DNA of 50,634 nucleotides, taken from NCBI GenBank assembly GCA_964387645.1, contig CAYLYM010000013.1:1-50634 (forward strand). The letters are read 5' to 3'. Below the pieces are notes generated by a model, which worked only from the letters and a program-made list of their open reading frames with translations, did no database searches and was not told the DNA's origin. The stretch is from CAYLYM01 sp964387645. GTDB taxonomy: Bacteria > Calditrichota > Calditrichia > RBG-13-44-9. This document shows positions 1 to 8,156 of the stretch, piece by piece. The position numbers were made by a program, and so were the translations under genes. Every line of letters begins with the position of its first letter. Within the stretch, counting starts at the first letter, position 1.

Positions 1-507
1 AAAATGACTGAAAAGATCTAATGTACTGATTATCTAAAGCCTTATCTGGGTATGTCTCTTCTTATAACTGTCGTAACACCGAAATACATGCTTAAACTCC
101 CTGGCCCATGGTTAGGCTACAACAACCTGCCTTAACAGATTCCTGGATAAATGAAAGGCTAACTTGCGACTATCTGTCTTATCTGTCTTGACCTTGCTAT
201 AATCAGTATAAATTCGATTTGGCGGCGTTACTATAATGTCTATATCCTGTTCTCTAAAATAATCATATAAATGATATCCACTAAATCCTGCTTCATAAAC
301 CAGGTGATAGCGCCTCTCAGGGTAATTCTCAGTGAAAAAGAAACATAACTTCTCTGGTTCTGTATCCATTGAAAAAGTCCGAAGCTCTAAATCGTATGTC
401 CGAATTGTGACAATCTATTGCTTCTTGTGAATATCAATTCACACAAATATATCCTTGCTATTATAATTATCCTGCATTGATCTCTTACTGTTAACTATTT
501 TTTCCAT
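1..507 (-). pseudogene. IS110-family transposase, 5' part, inactivated
   Basis: One continuous minus-strand frame runs from an ATG at 505-507, with an AGGAGA ribosome site just upstream, to the window edge. It carries the IS110 N-terminal (DEDD, RuvC-like) signature: IDIHKKQ, then YEAGFSGYHLYDYF, TPPNRIYTDYSKVKTDK, DSRKLA and REFKHVFRCYDSYKKRH. Family knowledge says this is the catalytic half of a transposase that moves circular DNA without terminal inverted repeats. The frame is broken by four nonsense codons: TGA at 439-441 (where a Gly of IGIDIHK is expected), TAG at 415-417 (where Trp follows HKKQ), TAA at 112-114 and TAG at 34-36. I see no frameshift. The longest intact piece is 85 codons (112-369), which should not be called a gene. 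The C-terminal transposase_20 part lies outside the window. Confidence 0.88.
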
Positions 508-823
508 TTTAGGGTCTCCTTTTATTTTAAGTTTAAGAGAGACCCTATATCTTTTACAATAACTTTTTTAACATACAAACTCTGCGGTTTATCCCAGAAA
601 AAAACCACTACGTGACGAATAAATTAGGATAAAATATTTTGATTAAATATTTAAATAACAAACCTTTACCTCTTTGCGAAAATGAAAAATTTGGAATAAT
701 ATCATACATATAATATCATAAACAATTCTTAATTAGCCTAACTAAGCAGTAACTTTTTCTAAAATAGAACAAAATTTTTTTCTTCTATGCGATTTGGGAA
801 ATTATTCATGCGGTTATTAGTCA
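508..823. other. Gene-free stretch next to the IS110 relic
   Basis: There is no credible reading frame here. It holds the ribosome site of the dead transposase, an 8-bp inverted repeat AGGGTCTC (511-518) / GAGACCCT (539-546), and repeat copy A (565-627, listed separately). The rest is AT-rich. The inverted repeat could be an element-end structure, but without an intact copy this is unproven. Confidence 0.5.
565..627 (+). repeat. Dispersed intergenic repeat, copy A
   Basis: This copy aligns without gaps to the reverse complement of 37885-37946 over about 62 bases. The first 22 bases (TTTTTAACATACAAACTCTGCG) match exactly when read in two parts, followed by TTTATC, then CACTACGTGA in place of CACTATGTGA. 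By hand count about 12 of 62 positions differ. A looser copy is at 43891-43950. The unit contains a short imperfect palindrome (CACTACGTG). Confidence 0.7.
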
Positions 824-3292
824 CTATTCCACATTATTTAACTCGATGACATAATCACACGATCGGCGATAGGAAGGATTAGACGAAAAAAGTATAATCT
901 GATATTTTTTCTTTAATTTTTTCAAAATCTTAAAAATATTTTTTCTTCTTTCAGGATCAAAATGGACAAAGGCATCATCAATCAGTATTGGAAAATGAAC
1001 ATTTGGTGCCAACATTTCACTTAACACCAATCGGTAAGCAAAAAACAATTGATCATGGCAACCACTACTCAATTGGTCAAGTGATATGGGAATACCCTTA
1101 TAATACATATTAACATGGAAATCATTATCTATCTGAACTCCATAATGGAAGGGATGAATCACCTGCTTTAAATATTTTTGTATGCCATTGTTAATAGCCT
1201 CTAAATGGCTATTACGGAATTCCTGGATTGAATCCCGAAGAGTTTCGAGCGCTAGAATCAGAGCATTTTTACGCTGTTCTAAACGATGAATCTCTTCCAA
1301 TAAAATATTTCTTTCATTTAAGAGTTGTTCGGGATTATAATTCATTTTCGTATTTTGTTGTAATTGAATGCGATAAGACGTTATTATTCTATCTAGTTCG
1401 TTTTGCCTTGAGGTATATACAACATTTTCTTTTTCCATCTTTTCAATGAGGGCTTCAATTGAAAATTTGCTCAACAAATCTCGTATAACAGGCACTCGAC
1501 TAAATACTTCTTTCTTTTCAAATTCAAAATTGGCTATTTGTTGGACTAAATTTTCCTTCTCTTTTACCAGATTCTCAATATCTGGAAGGGCAAATAGTTG
1601 TTGAGAAAGAGCTAACTGCTTATCTCTAAGTTTACGATATTTTGTTACTTCATCCACCAATTTTTCACGATATGTATCTAAAAGTTTTTGGTATTTTTGT
1701 GAAAAATTTTGGAAATCTGGATTGGCGACAACTGATTCTAAATCAGATTCTGCCGATTTAATCAATAATTCTAATTCTTTAAGTCGACTTTCTATTCTTC
1801 TGTATTGGCGATATTGAGATTTTACCTTAAAAAAATCGTTATCTATAAAGTTTTTTATAGTCTGAAGATTTTCTTCTCTTGAAGATTTAGCTCGCTTTAA
1901 TATGATTTGAATATCTTTTAAATCTTCTTTTTGTTTCTTCGCCTTTTTCCAAACAGGAAACACTTCAGCCAATGTCACAATTATTCCAGAAAAAAGGATT
2001 AAAGCTGTAATTGCCCAACTCCAAATTTGTAAAGGATTAAATTTCCAGGTGAGTGCACCAGATATAGCTCCTATTACAAAGAAAAACAATGCAAGTAAGA
2101 TACGACTTCGCAGTTTTTTATTAATTTTAGTTAGTTGTGCAACTAAACTCGATTCTTGTTCTTGAAAACGTGGTATTTCTTCATCTCTTCGCTGTATTTC
2201 ATCAAGGATAAATAAGAAATTTTCTGGGACTTTTGTAAAATCAGGTAGATTTTTCTTTTCCGATTCTAAAATCGAAATTTGATTCTGCAACTCTGCCAGT
2301 CGAGATTCTATTTCATCTCTTCGTTTTTTCAATAAAAAATAAGTATTTATTTCTTTTTCGATCTCAACTGGATCAAAAGAAAGAAACAGAGAATACCCAT
2401 ATTCTAATTGTTTATCAATAGATTGTTTTTCCGATAAAATTGCTTCTACCTGATGTAATTGATTTAGCAGGTTTTTTTTCTTCTCTTGCAGTTGATTTAT
2501 CTGAGATTGAATTTTTTCAAATTTCTTTACTTGAATTAAAAGGCGTTGTAATAATGAAATTTTTTGTTCAAGCTTTTTCTTTTCTGCCTCGGCAGCCAAA
2601 AGGTTCTTCTGAATTTCTTGTTGTTCTTTAAAATACTGGGTTAAGGTATCAAGGTTGTTTTCATAATCAGCTAACAGTTTTTGTTTTTTTTCTAATAATT
2701 GATCAGATCTCTTCCCACCATATTTTTGCCACGGTAATTTTTCGCGAGTTATACTATAATATTCCTCTTCCAGAGCCGTTAACACATCTTCATAGTCTGT
2801 TTCATTTGCTCCAGTAATTATCCGACGCAGGCTTGCATTTGGATTTATCTCCAGTTGGTGCTGATAAATAATCGAAGTAGCCTGAAGTACTTCCTTCGAT
2901 GGAAGCGAAAAAATCTGCTGAATGGCGTTGAAATAAACCTGATCAAATTTATCAGAAGGCGAGTGGTAATCATTATAATGGATTTTTTCTTCCCCATCCA
3001 TTTCTATTAAACGAACTAAATCATTTTCAAAATTGCGTTCTAATAGATAATGCCTGTTATTTTGAATGAAAAAAAGTTTAATTTGATAATCCCCAATAAA
3101 TTCCCAGGATTTCCATCTTCTTTTTTCAGCAGGTTTTAAACCATAAAGCACCGCAAATATTGCAGCAACAATTGTCGATTTACCAGTTTCATTTTTTCCA
3201 AATACTAGCCCAAGTTGTTCTGGTTTGAACTCAAGGATTAAATTTTTATTGAAGTGTCCAAATCCCTCAATCTCAAGCCGTGTTATAAACAT
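824..3292 (-). CDS. YhaN-like AAA ATPase (SbcC/Rad50 type)
   Basis: This 822-residue protein has the split-ATPase plan of SMC/Rad50 proteins. Walker A, GKNETGKST, is at residues 32-40. A long coiled coil runs from about 180 to 700. An ABC signature-like LSSGCHDQ starts at 741, followed by Walker B ILIDD near 769 and HFD after it. Two hydrophobic helices sit in the middle (about 405-455), and there is no CxxC zinc hook. Both traits match the membrane-anchored YhaN branch rather than SbcC. It starts 35 bp after the metallophosphoesterase gene, so the two very likely form one transcript and one DNA-end-processing complex. The Rad50-like partner would drive ATP-dependent conformational change while the phosphoesterase cuts. 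The exact substrate cannot be read from the sequence. Confidence 0.85.
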   Translation of the reverse strand: MFITRLEIEGFGHFNKNLILEFKPEQLGLVFGKNETGKSTIVAAIFAVLYGLKPAEKRRWKSWEFIGDYQIKLFFIQNNRHYLLERNFENDLVRLIEMDGEEKIHYNDYHSPSDKFDQVYFNAIQQIFSLPSKEVLQATSIIYQHQLEINPNASLRRIITGANETDYEDVLTALEEEYYSITREKLPWQKYGGKRSDQLLEKKQKLLADYENNLDTLTQYFKEQQEIQKNLLAAEAEKKKLEQKISLLQRLLIQVKKFEKIQSQINQLQEKKKNLLNQLHQVEAILSEKQSIDKQLEYGYSLFLSFDPVEIEKEINTYFLLKKRRDEIESRLAELQNQISILESEKKNLPDFTKVPENFLFILDEIQRRDEEIPRFQEQESSLVAQLTKINKKLRSRILLALFFFVIGAISGALTWKFNPLQIWSWAITALILFSGIIVTLAEVFPVWKKAKKQKEDLKDIQIILKRAKSSREENLQTIKNFIDNDFFKVKSQYRQYRRIESRLKELELLIKSAESDLESVVANPDFQNFSQKYQKLLDTYREKLVDEVTKYRKLRDKQLALSQQLFALPDIENLVKEKENLVQQIANFEFEKKEVFSRVPVIRDLLSKFSIEALIEKMEKENVVYTSRQNELDRIITSYRIQLQQNTKMNYNPEQLLNERNILLEEIHRLEQRKNALILALETLRDSIQEFRNSHLEAINNGIQKYLKQVIHPFHYGVQIDNDFHVNMYYKGIPISLDQLSSGCHDQLFFAYRLVLSEMLAPNVHFPILIDDAFVHFDPERRKNIFKILKKLKKKYQIILFSSNPSYRRSCDYVIELNNVE

Positions 3293-3327
3293 CGTTTAAC
3301 TCGATCAAGTTAAATTTTGTTTTCAAT

Positions 3328-4479
3328 TTATTCGCCATCTTTATTCATTGAAAAATAACTCATGAGGATTTTTAAAGCCTCTCTGGAATTGGCGTTTTCT
3401 TCTTCATTCTCAGTTTTTTTAATCCGATGTAGTAATTTTCTCACAACTAATCCACGAATAGTATCCTCTTGCTGATATCGTTCCATATTTTCTGGTGTGT
3501 TTATAGTAGTGTGGTCTTCAACGCGCACATAAAAAAATCTGGATTGACAAATTGCTTCAATTTTTCTTGTATCTATGACGAACTCTATTGGCCCTGCTAA
3601 AATAATCCGCAGTAAATAATTTTCATTTCCATAATTACTAATGACATAATCGGCAATATCTTTTGATGATTTGAAAGAAAATTGTGAAGCATCAAGTTTT
3701 ATTGTCTTGTAGAACTTTCTTTGAAATCCAAAATTCTCAGTTTTTATAGTCAATCCATTGTCACCAAATTCAATAAAAACAACCTTCCTTGATGCTTCCT
3801 CAGTCCAGTTCAAAGGTTCCAAACTACCCGGATAAACGATATGTGTACCATTCCCCATATAATGTTGGAAATCATGATAATGACCAAGAGCAATATAATC
3901 AAAACCGGTTTTAAATAAGTTACTTTTATTCAAAGGTACATCCTGGGAATGAATTTGCCAACCAGCGTGCCCGGTAAGTGACCCGTGAATTAGAGCAATA
4001 TTATGAGCATCTGGGTTAATGGGCCGAAATTCATCAAAAGGCAACCTGGATAAAAAACTGTAAGCCATTCCATAAAAATGAAACAACTCTCCCTGAAGAT
4101 TAAGTTCTAAGGGTTCCTTTATGGTAGGCATAAGCAATGGGAACACTCCTGGAAAGTTCACCTTCCGATAAACAGAATTTGGAGTAATTATATTATCATG
4201 ATTACCTGGAATAAGAATCACCGGAATGTTTGCATTAGCTATATTTTTAAATAAATTTTCTACTTTTGTCAACAAACTTGTTTCAGGCAGTGGACTATCA
4301 AAAAGATCGCCACTAATGAGAATTGCATCAGGTTGTGGATGTTTCTCTAAAATCGAATTAATTAAATCGGCAAAACTTTTGTAAATTTCTTCAGTACGGA
4401 TTTCCTGTTTTTCTGCTGGAAGAAACTTTTGAACTGCCCCCAAATGAATATCTGCTAAATGCAATATCCTAACAGCCAT
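3328..4479 (-). CDS. YhaO/SbcD-like metallophosphoesterase (DNA exonuclease)
   Basis: A 383-residue calcineurin-like phosphoesterase with all the metal-binding motifs of the SbcD/Mre11 family in order: HLADIHLGA (D10, H12), ISGDLFDS (57-61), PGNHD (91-95), IHGSLTGH and ALGHYHDF. About 170 residues after the catalytic core form the capping and ATPase-contact part, with a charged C-terminal tail. It is the upstream member of a two-gene unit with the YhaN-like ATPase. By family knowledge the pair would be a Mn-dependent nuclease acting on DNA ends or hairpins. It could equally be named SbcD; the YhaO choice rests on the partner's transmembrane helices and missing zinc hook. The start lies about 110 bp after the preceding gene. 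Confidence 0.88.
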   Translation of the reverse strand: MAVRILHLADIHLGAVQKFLPAEKQEIRTEEIYKSFADLINSILEKHPQPDAILISGDLFDSPLPETSLLTKVENLFKNIANANIPVILIPGNHDNIITPNSVYRKVNFPGVFPLLMPTIKEPLELNLQGELFHFYGMAYSFLSRLPFDEFRPINPDAHNIALIHGSLTGHAGWQIHSQDVPLNKSNLFKTGFDYIALGHYHDFQHYMGNGTHIVYPGSLEPLNWTEEASRKVVFIEFGDNGLTIKTENFGFQRKFYKTIKLDASQFSFKSSKDIADYVISNYGNENYLLRIILAGPIEFVIDTRKIEAICQSRFFYVRVEDHTTINTPENMERYQQEDTIRGLVVRKLLHRIKKTENEEENANSREALKILMSYFSMNKDGE

Positions 4480-4589
4480 AGCCTTAATAATGATTAAAAT
4501 TTAATATAGATAAATTAAGATCGAATAAACTAAAGAAATCCATTTTAAAAGCATTAGAAAACGGATAGTTGAGAAATTGGTGTGCAATA

Positions 4590-4982
4590 TTACCGAAAAA
4601 GCGCTTTAATACTTCCCCAGGTGCGCACAAGGCTGCTGATATTGGAGATAACTGGTAGTGAATCCGTGAATTGGTTTGAACCATCCTTATTTACAATTCT
4701 TAAACGATAGTAATAAAGGCTATTAAATCGACCCAGTTTCTGATCCTCAAATTGATATTGAAAGCCCGGACCACGAGACATCACTTCACCAATTTTTATA
4801 AAGTTGCGATTATCTGTTGACCTCTCCACAACAAATTTTTGCACAGATTCTTCGTGGGAAGTTTTCCACCTCAGAATAATCATTTTTTGTTCTGTCCAGG
4901 CCTTGAACTCCAAAATATCAGCGCCTGCAAAAACTAATCCAAAAATCAAGAGAAGGAATACAAAGAATATTCTGAGTTTCAT
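4590..4982 (-). CDS. Small secreted fibronectin type III-like protein
   Basis: This 130-residue protein begins with a clear signal peptide (about 1-19, hydrophobic core FFVFLLLIFGLVFAG). One beta-sandwich domain follows, at about 22-110. The pattern LRWKTSHEESVQKFVVERS, then DNRNFIKIGEV and YYYRLRIVNKDG is typical of the Fn3-like modules that precede C-terminal sorting domains in FCB-group proteins. Here the module stands alone, with no sorting domain. It lies between the patatin gene (135 bp upstream) and the nuclease pair (110 bp downstream), all on the same strand. Its function is unknown; a small periplasmic or surface adaptor is possible. Confidence 0.6.
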   Translation of the reverse strand: MKLRIFFVFLLLIFGLVFAGADILEFKAWTEQKMIILRWKTSHEESVQKFVVERSTDNRNFIKIGEVMSRGPGFQYQFEDQKLGRFNSLYYYRLRIVNKDGSNQFTDSLPVISNISSLVRTWGSIKALFR

Positions 4983-5117
4983 AGCGCTTTCTTTCTATGT
5001 TAATTAAATTTAATATATTAAAAAAAAAAATCAAGATTTAAATTTAAATAATTGTAAATACTTTAATATTATTTCTGTTAATTCAAATAAATACATTAGA
5101 TACATTAGAAAAAATTA

Positions 5118-7793
5118 CTAAAAATCGTAACCCACAGAAAAATAAAGTACATTACGTTTGTTTTCTAACCTTCCATAAACCAGGCGAATAGGTCCTAGAA
5201 TTGAATTAACCGCAACATATGCACCAATTGATGTCAAGAAATCAGTTTTTTGAATAGGAGCTTCTGAGGTTTCCCAGGTAGCGCCTAATTGATAATTTAG
5301 ACCCAAATATAGATCAATTGGTAAATGCCAACGGATTTTATACCGCAATTCATTGCTCAGGTAAAAAATTTGCCTACCAAACCGTTCTCGTTCATATAAT
5401 CCAGGAAAATTCTGCATACCACCCAGAGTAAAGAATTCCGAAAATGGTAAAGTGAGGTCAGAACTACCGACCATGGTCTTTATATGATAATTGAAATTGC
5501 CGAAAAAAGGATAATATCCTTCCAATGCAATAAAAAAACGCGTAAAAGCAACAGAACTTTTTAACAACCTCTGATTACCCGTTTCCCAATACCAACGGTT
5601 ATAAATACCCCTCTCTGGAAAAGGTAAACGGTCTCTCTTGTCCACCACCGAACGAATCATAATTGAGCGAATCCGGTACCTACCCCCTAAAGAAACTGGA
5701 GTTTCACGGGAATGAACACTGATATTATCCCATCGGAATTGAGCTGTAATTGATCCTAACCGGGCAATTTGTTGTCCGAGAATAAATCGGATACCTCTAC
5801 GAATAGTCAGATAATCACCTCGCCTTATAAAATCCTGATAATAACGGTCCCACCGTTCATCATAATATAAAGAAATCCGATATGTAAGAAGGGTTTTGAA
5901 TAAACGAACACTATAAAGTTCAAATTCAGCCCGTCTTTCTAATTCTCCGATACTTCCCCAAACCAATGCTTTGATATCTCTTCCGAATAAATTATCTTCA
6001 GCAAATTCAATAAATACTCGTCCTTTTCGCTCTAACGAAGCATTTCCACCTAAACGCATAAGAAGATATTTTTTTTCTTTCACACGGATAACCAGATCAT
6101 TATCATATTCTTTTTGTATCACGCTTAACGTTACTTTATCAAACAATCCGGTGCTGTAAATATTGCGTATTCCTTGAACTGCTAAATCAGCCTGAAAAAC
6201 TTGCCCCTCACTTAAGGGGAATTCTCTTAGAATTATCCCATCCCTGGTTGTTTTATTACCAGCGATGTGAATTTTCCCTATTTTTCCTTCCTGAATATAA
6301 AATATCAGGCTACTATCGGAATCTTGATATTCAGTTTGATAAATTCTTGCTAAGGAATATCCCTGTTTTATATAAAAATTCTGCAATGCATCAATATTTT
6401 TTACTAAAATTTTATAATTTAATGTTGTGTTGAGCGGGAAGTTCATTTGTTGTAACAATATCGAATCAGGTATTAACCCCTGTGATTTAAACTTTATATG
6501 GGAAACAACTGGATTCTCTTTTAGATAAAACTCAACAGTATAACTCTGTGGTTTACCTCTTAAAAGGGCATAAGCATTTGATATTAAACCCGTATTGTAA
6601 AATCGATATAAATCTTTATAGATATCATACAAATAGACATCATATCCCGATTGTGTGGCCATATTCCTTTTAAGTGTATCCAACCCCGTTTCTTCTAATC
6701 CATTAATTAAAACATCTTTTACGACTCCCAAGTACTGATTTTCGCCCCACAACCGTTCCTGTCGAAGCTTAATCACATTTTTAATAGAATCAATTTTACT
6801 TATTGCGGCTTGATACCCAAGGGCAATTAGTGTATCCACTTTAGAAAAATCCCCAGCCCCGTGCTCACCTAACTGAGGTTGAATCAAAATATCAGCAAGC
6901 TTGCGGCTTTCGCGAGTGGGCTCTTGCATCATGATTGTTGTAACTTGATCCGCTATTTGCCATGGAGAGCGCATTTGTTCAACTTTCCGTAGAGGCGAAG
7001 TAACATCTACAGCAATAATTAAATCAACCCCATTTTCTAAAGCTATATCAACGGGTAAATTATCCCTTATTCCACCATCTGCTAACCACATACCATCCCT
7101 TTCCACAGGTTCAAAAAGTAATGGCACAGCAATACTGGCACTAATGGCTTCGGCCAAATCTCCATCTCTTAAAACAACTCGTTTACCACTAATTAAATCT
7201 GTGGCTACCGCTCTGAAAGGAATTCTTAATCTGTCAAAATTATTTGCAGCCTGAAAATTGGCTTTCAGTAATTTTGAATAAATAATATCAAATATCTTCT
7301 GCCCCGGTGACAATGCTGATGGAAAATATGGAATTCCTTTGTCAAATCGAAGTTCTAATATATGATGACGGGTATTGGTTTTCTGCGACCAGAATAAATT
7401 TGTCCTGTATGTTTCATCACTAAATATATCTTGCCAGTCAACTTCTTTCATAATGTCTATGAGTTCATCCGATGAAAAACCTGCAGCATAAAAACCTCCA
7501 ACTACACTTCCCATACTTGAGCCCACAATTAAATCAATTGGTATCCCATTTTCTTCAAACGCCTTTAATACACCAATATGGGCAAAACCCCTTGCTCCAC
7601 CACCACTTAAAACTAATCCCACTTTTAACTTTTTTGGAATCTGATAAGATAAATTTTTTAATTTATAAAATTTATTCTCTTCATATCGTAGAGTAATCCT
7701 TTTGGTAATTGGCGCATTTTGGGGAAAAAGTGAATTAATAAAACATAAAAAAAGAAGAGTGGTAAAAATTCTTATAGTTACGTTCATCACCAT
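5118..7793 (-). CDS. Patatin-like phospholipase with POTRA and BamA-type barrel
   Basis: An 891-residue outer-membrane protein. A signal peptide covers about 1-26. A patatin domain follows (about 55-330) with the oxyanion loop SGGGARGF (63-70), nucleophile elbow GSSMG (Ser93) and catalytic Asp239 in ADGG. Residues about 420-580 contain POTRA-like modules. The rest, about 580-891, is an Omp85/BamA-type barrel rich in aromatic strands, ending in a terminal Phe (VGYDF) as outer-membrane barrels do. This is the architecture of type Vd (PlpD-like) proteins, in which a lipase is displayed or secreted by its own barrel. All catalytic residues are present, so it is predicted to be an active phospholipase A. 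The start could also be Met3. Confidence 0.9.
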   Translation of the reverse strand: MVMNVTIRIFTTLLFLCFINSLFPQNAPITKRITLRYEENKFYKLKNLSYQIPKKLKVGLVLSGGGARGFAHIGVLKAFEENGIPIDLIVGSSMGSVVGGFYAAGFSSDELIDIMKEVDWQDIFSDETYRTNLFWSQKTNTRHHILELRFDKGIPYFPSALSPGQKIFDIIYSKLLKANFQAANNFDRLRIPFRAVATDLISGKRVVLRDGDLAEAISASIAVPLLFEPVERDGMWLADGGIRDNLPVDIALENGVDLIIAVDVTSPLRKVEQMRSPWQIADQVTTIMMQEPTRESRKLADILIQPQLGEHGAGDFSKVDTLIALGYQAAISKIDSIKNVIKLRQERLWGENQYLGVVKDVLINGLEETGLDTLKRNMATQSGYDVYLYDIYKDLYRFYNTGLISNAYALLRGKPQSYTVEFYLKENPVVSHIKFKSQGLIPDSILLQQMNFPLNTTLNYKILVKNIDALQNFYIKQGYSLARIYQTEYQDSDSSLIFYIQEGKIGKIHIAGNKTTRDGIILREFPLSEGQVFQADLAVQGIRNIYSTGLFDKVTLSVIQKEYDNDLVIRVKEKKYLLMRLGGNASLERKGRVFIEFAEDNLFGRDIKALVWGSIGELERRAEFELYSVRLFKTLLTYRISLYYDERWDRYYQDFIRRGDYLTIRRGIRFILGQQIARLGSITAQFRWDNISVHSRETPVSLGGRYRIRSIMIRSVVDKRDRLPFPERGIYNRWYWETGNQRLLKSSVAFTRFFIALEGYYPFFGNFNYHIKTMVGSSDLTLPFSEFFTLGGMQNFPGLYERERFGRQIFYLSNELRYKIRWHLPIDLYLGLNYQLGATWETSEAPIQKTDFLTSIGAYVAVNSILGPIRLVYGRLENKRNVLYFSVGYDF

Positions 7794-8156
7794 TTTTTAA
7801 AGAAAGATTAATAAAAAACTAACGTAAAAATTATCAAAAAAATTTAACTCTTCTCCTCGAAACTGAAATCAATAGCAAAGAATAATATTTTAAAATTTTT
7901 GCACCTATCCAATTAAGATATTTAAAATTAAATACTAAAAAGAGTAATGAATATTTATATGGTAATTTATTTATTGATACAGTAAAAAAGCATTTAACAC
8001 AATAAAAGTCTTTTTTCAATCTCGAAAGAATTTACCTGATTAAATTATAATCTTAATCCATAAAAGAATAAAAAAAATAGCCTTTTGCACTTGGAATAGT
8101 TACTCAATTCTATGATAAACTACAATCAATTATTTTCAACTATAGATAAGATTAAA
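7794..8156. other. Gene-free AT-rich stretch
   Basis: This lies upstream of the patatin gene and downstream of the DUF4175 gene. A 61-codon minus-strand frame (7834-8019) has low-complexity, membrane-unlike composition, no ribosome site and no recognisable family, so I do not call it. It presumably holds the patatin promoter, but I cannot pick one with confidence. Confidence 0.4.

Noticed and set aside
1..507. Reading the IS110 stops as programmed readthrough or a recoded stop
   Set aside because: Four different-position stops of all three types make decay simpler; other genes in the window use stops normally.
4484..4684. 66-codon minus-strand frame
   Set aside because: It overlaps the better-supported secreted Fn3-like gene in another frame, and has no ribosome site or family.
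7834..8019. 61-codon minus-strand frame
   Set aside because: Low-complexity AT-rich translation without ribosome site or recognisable domain.
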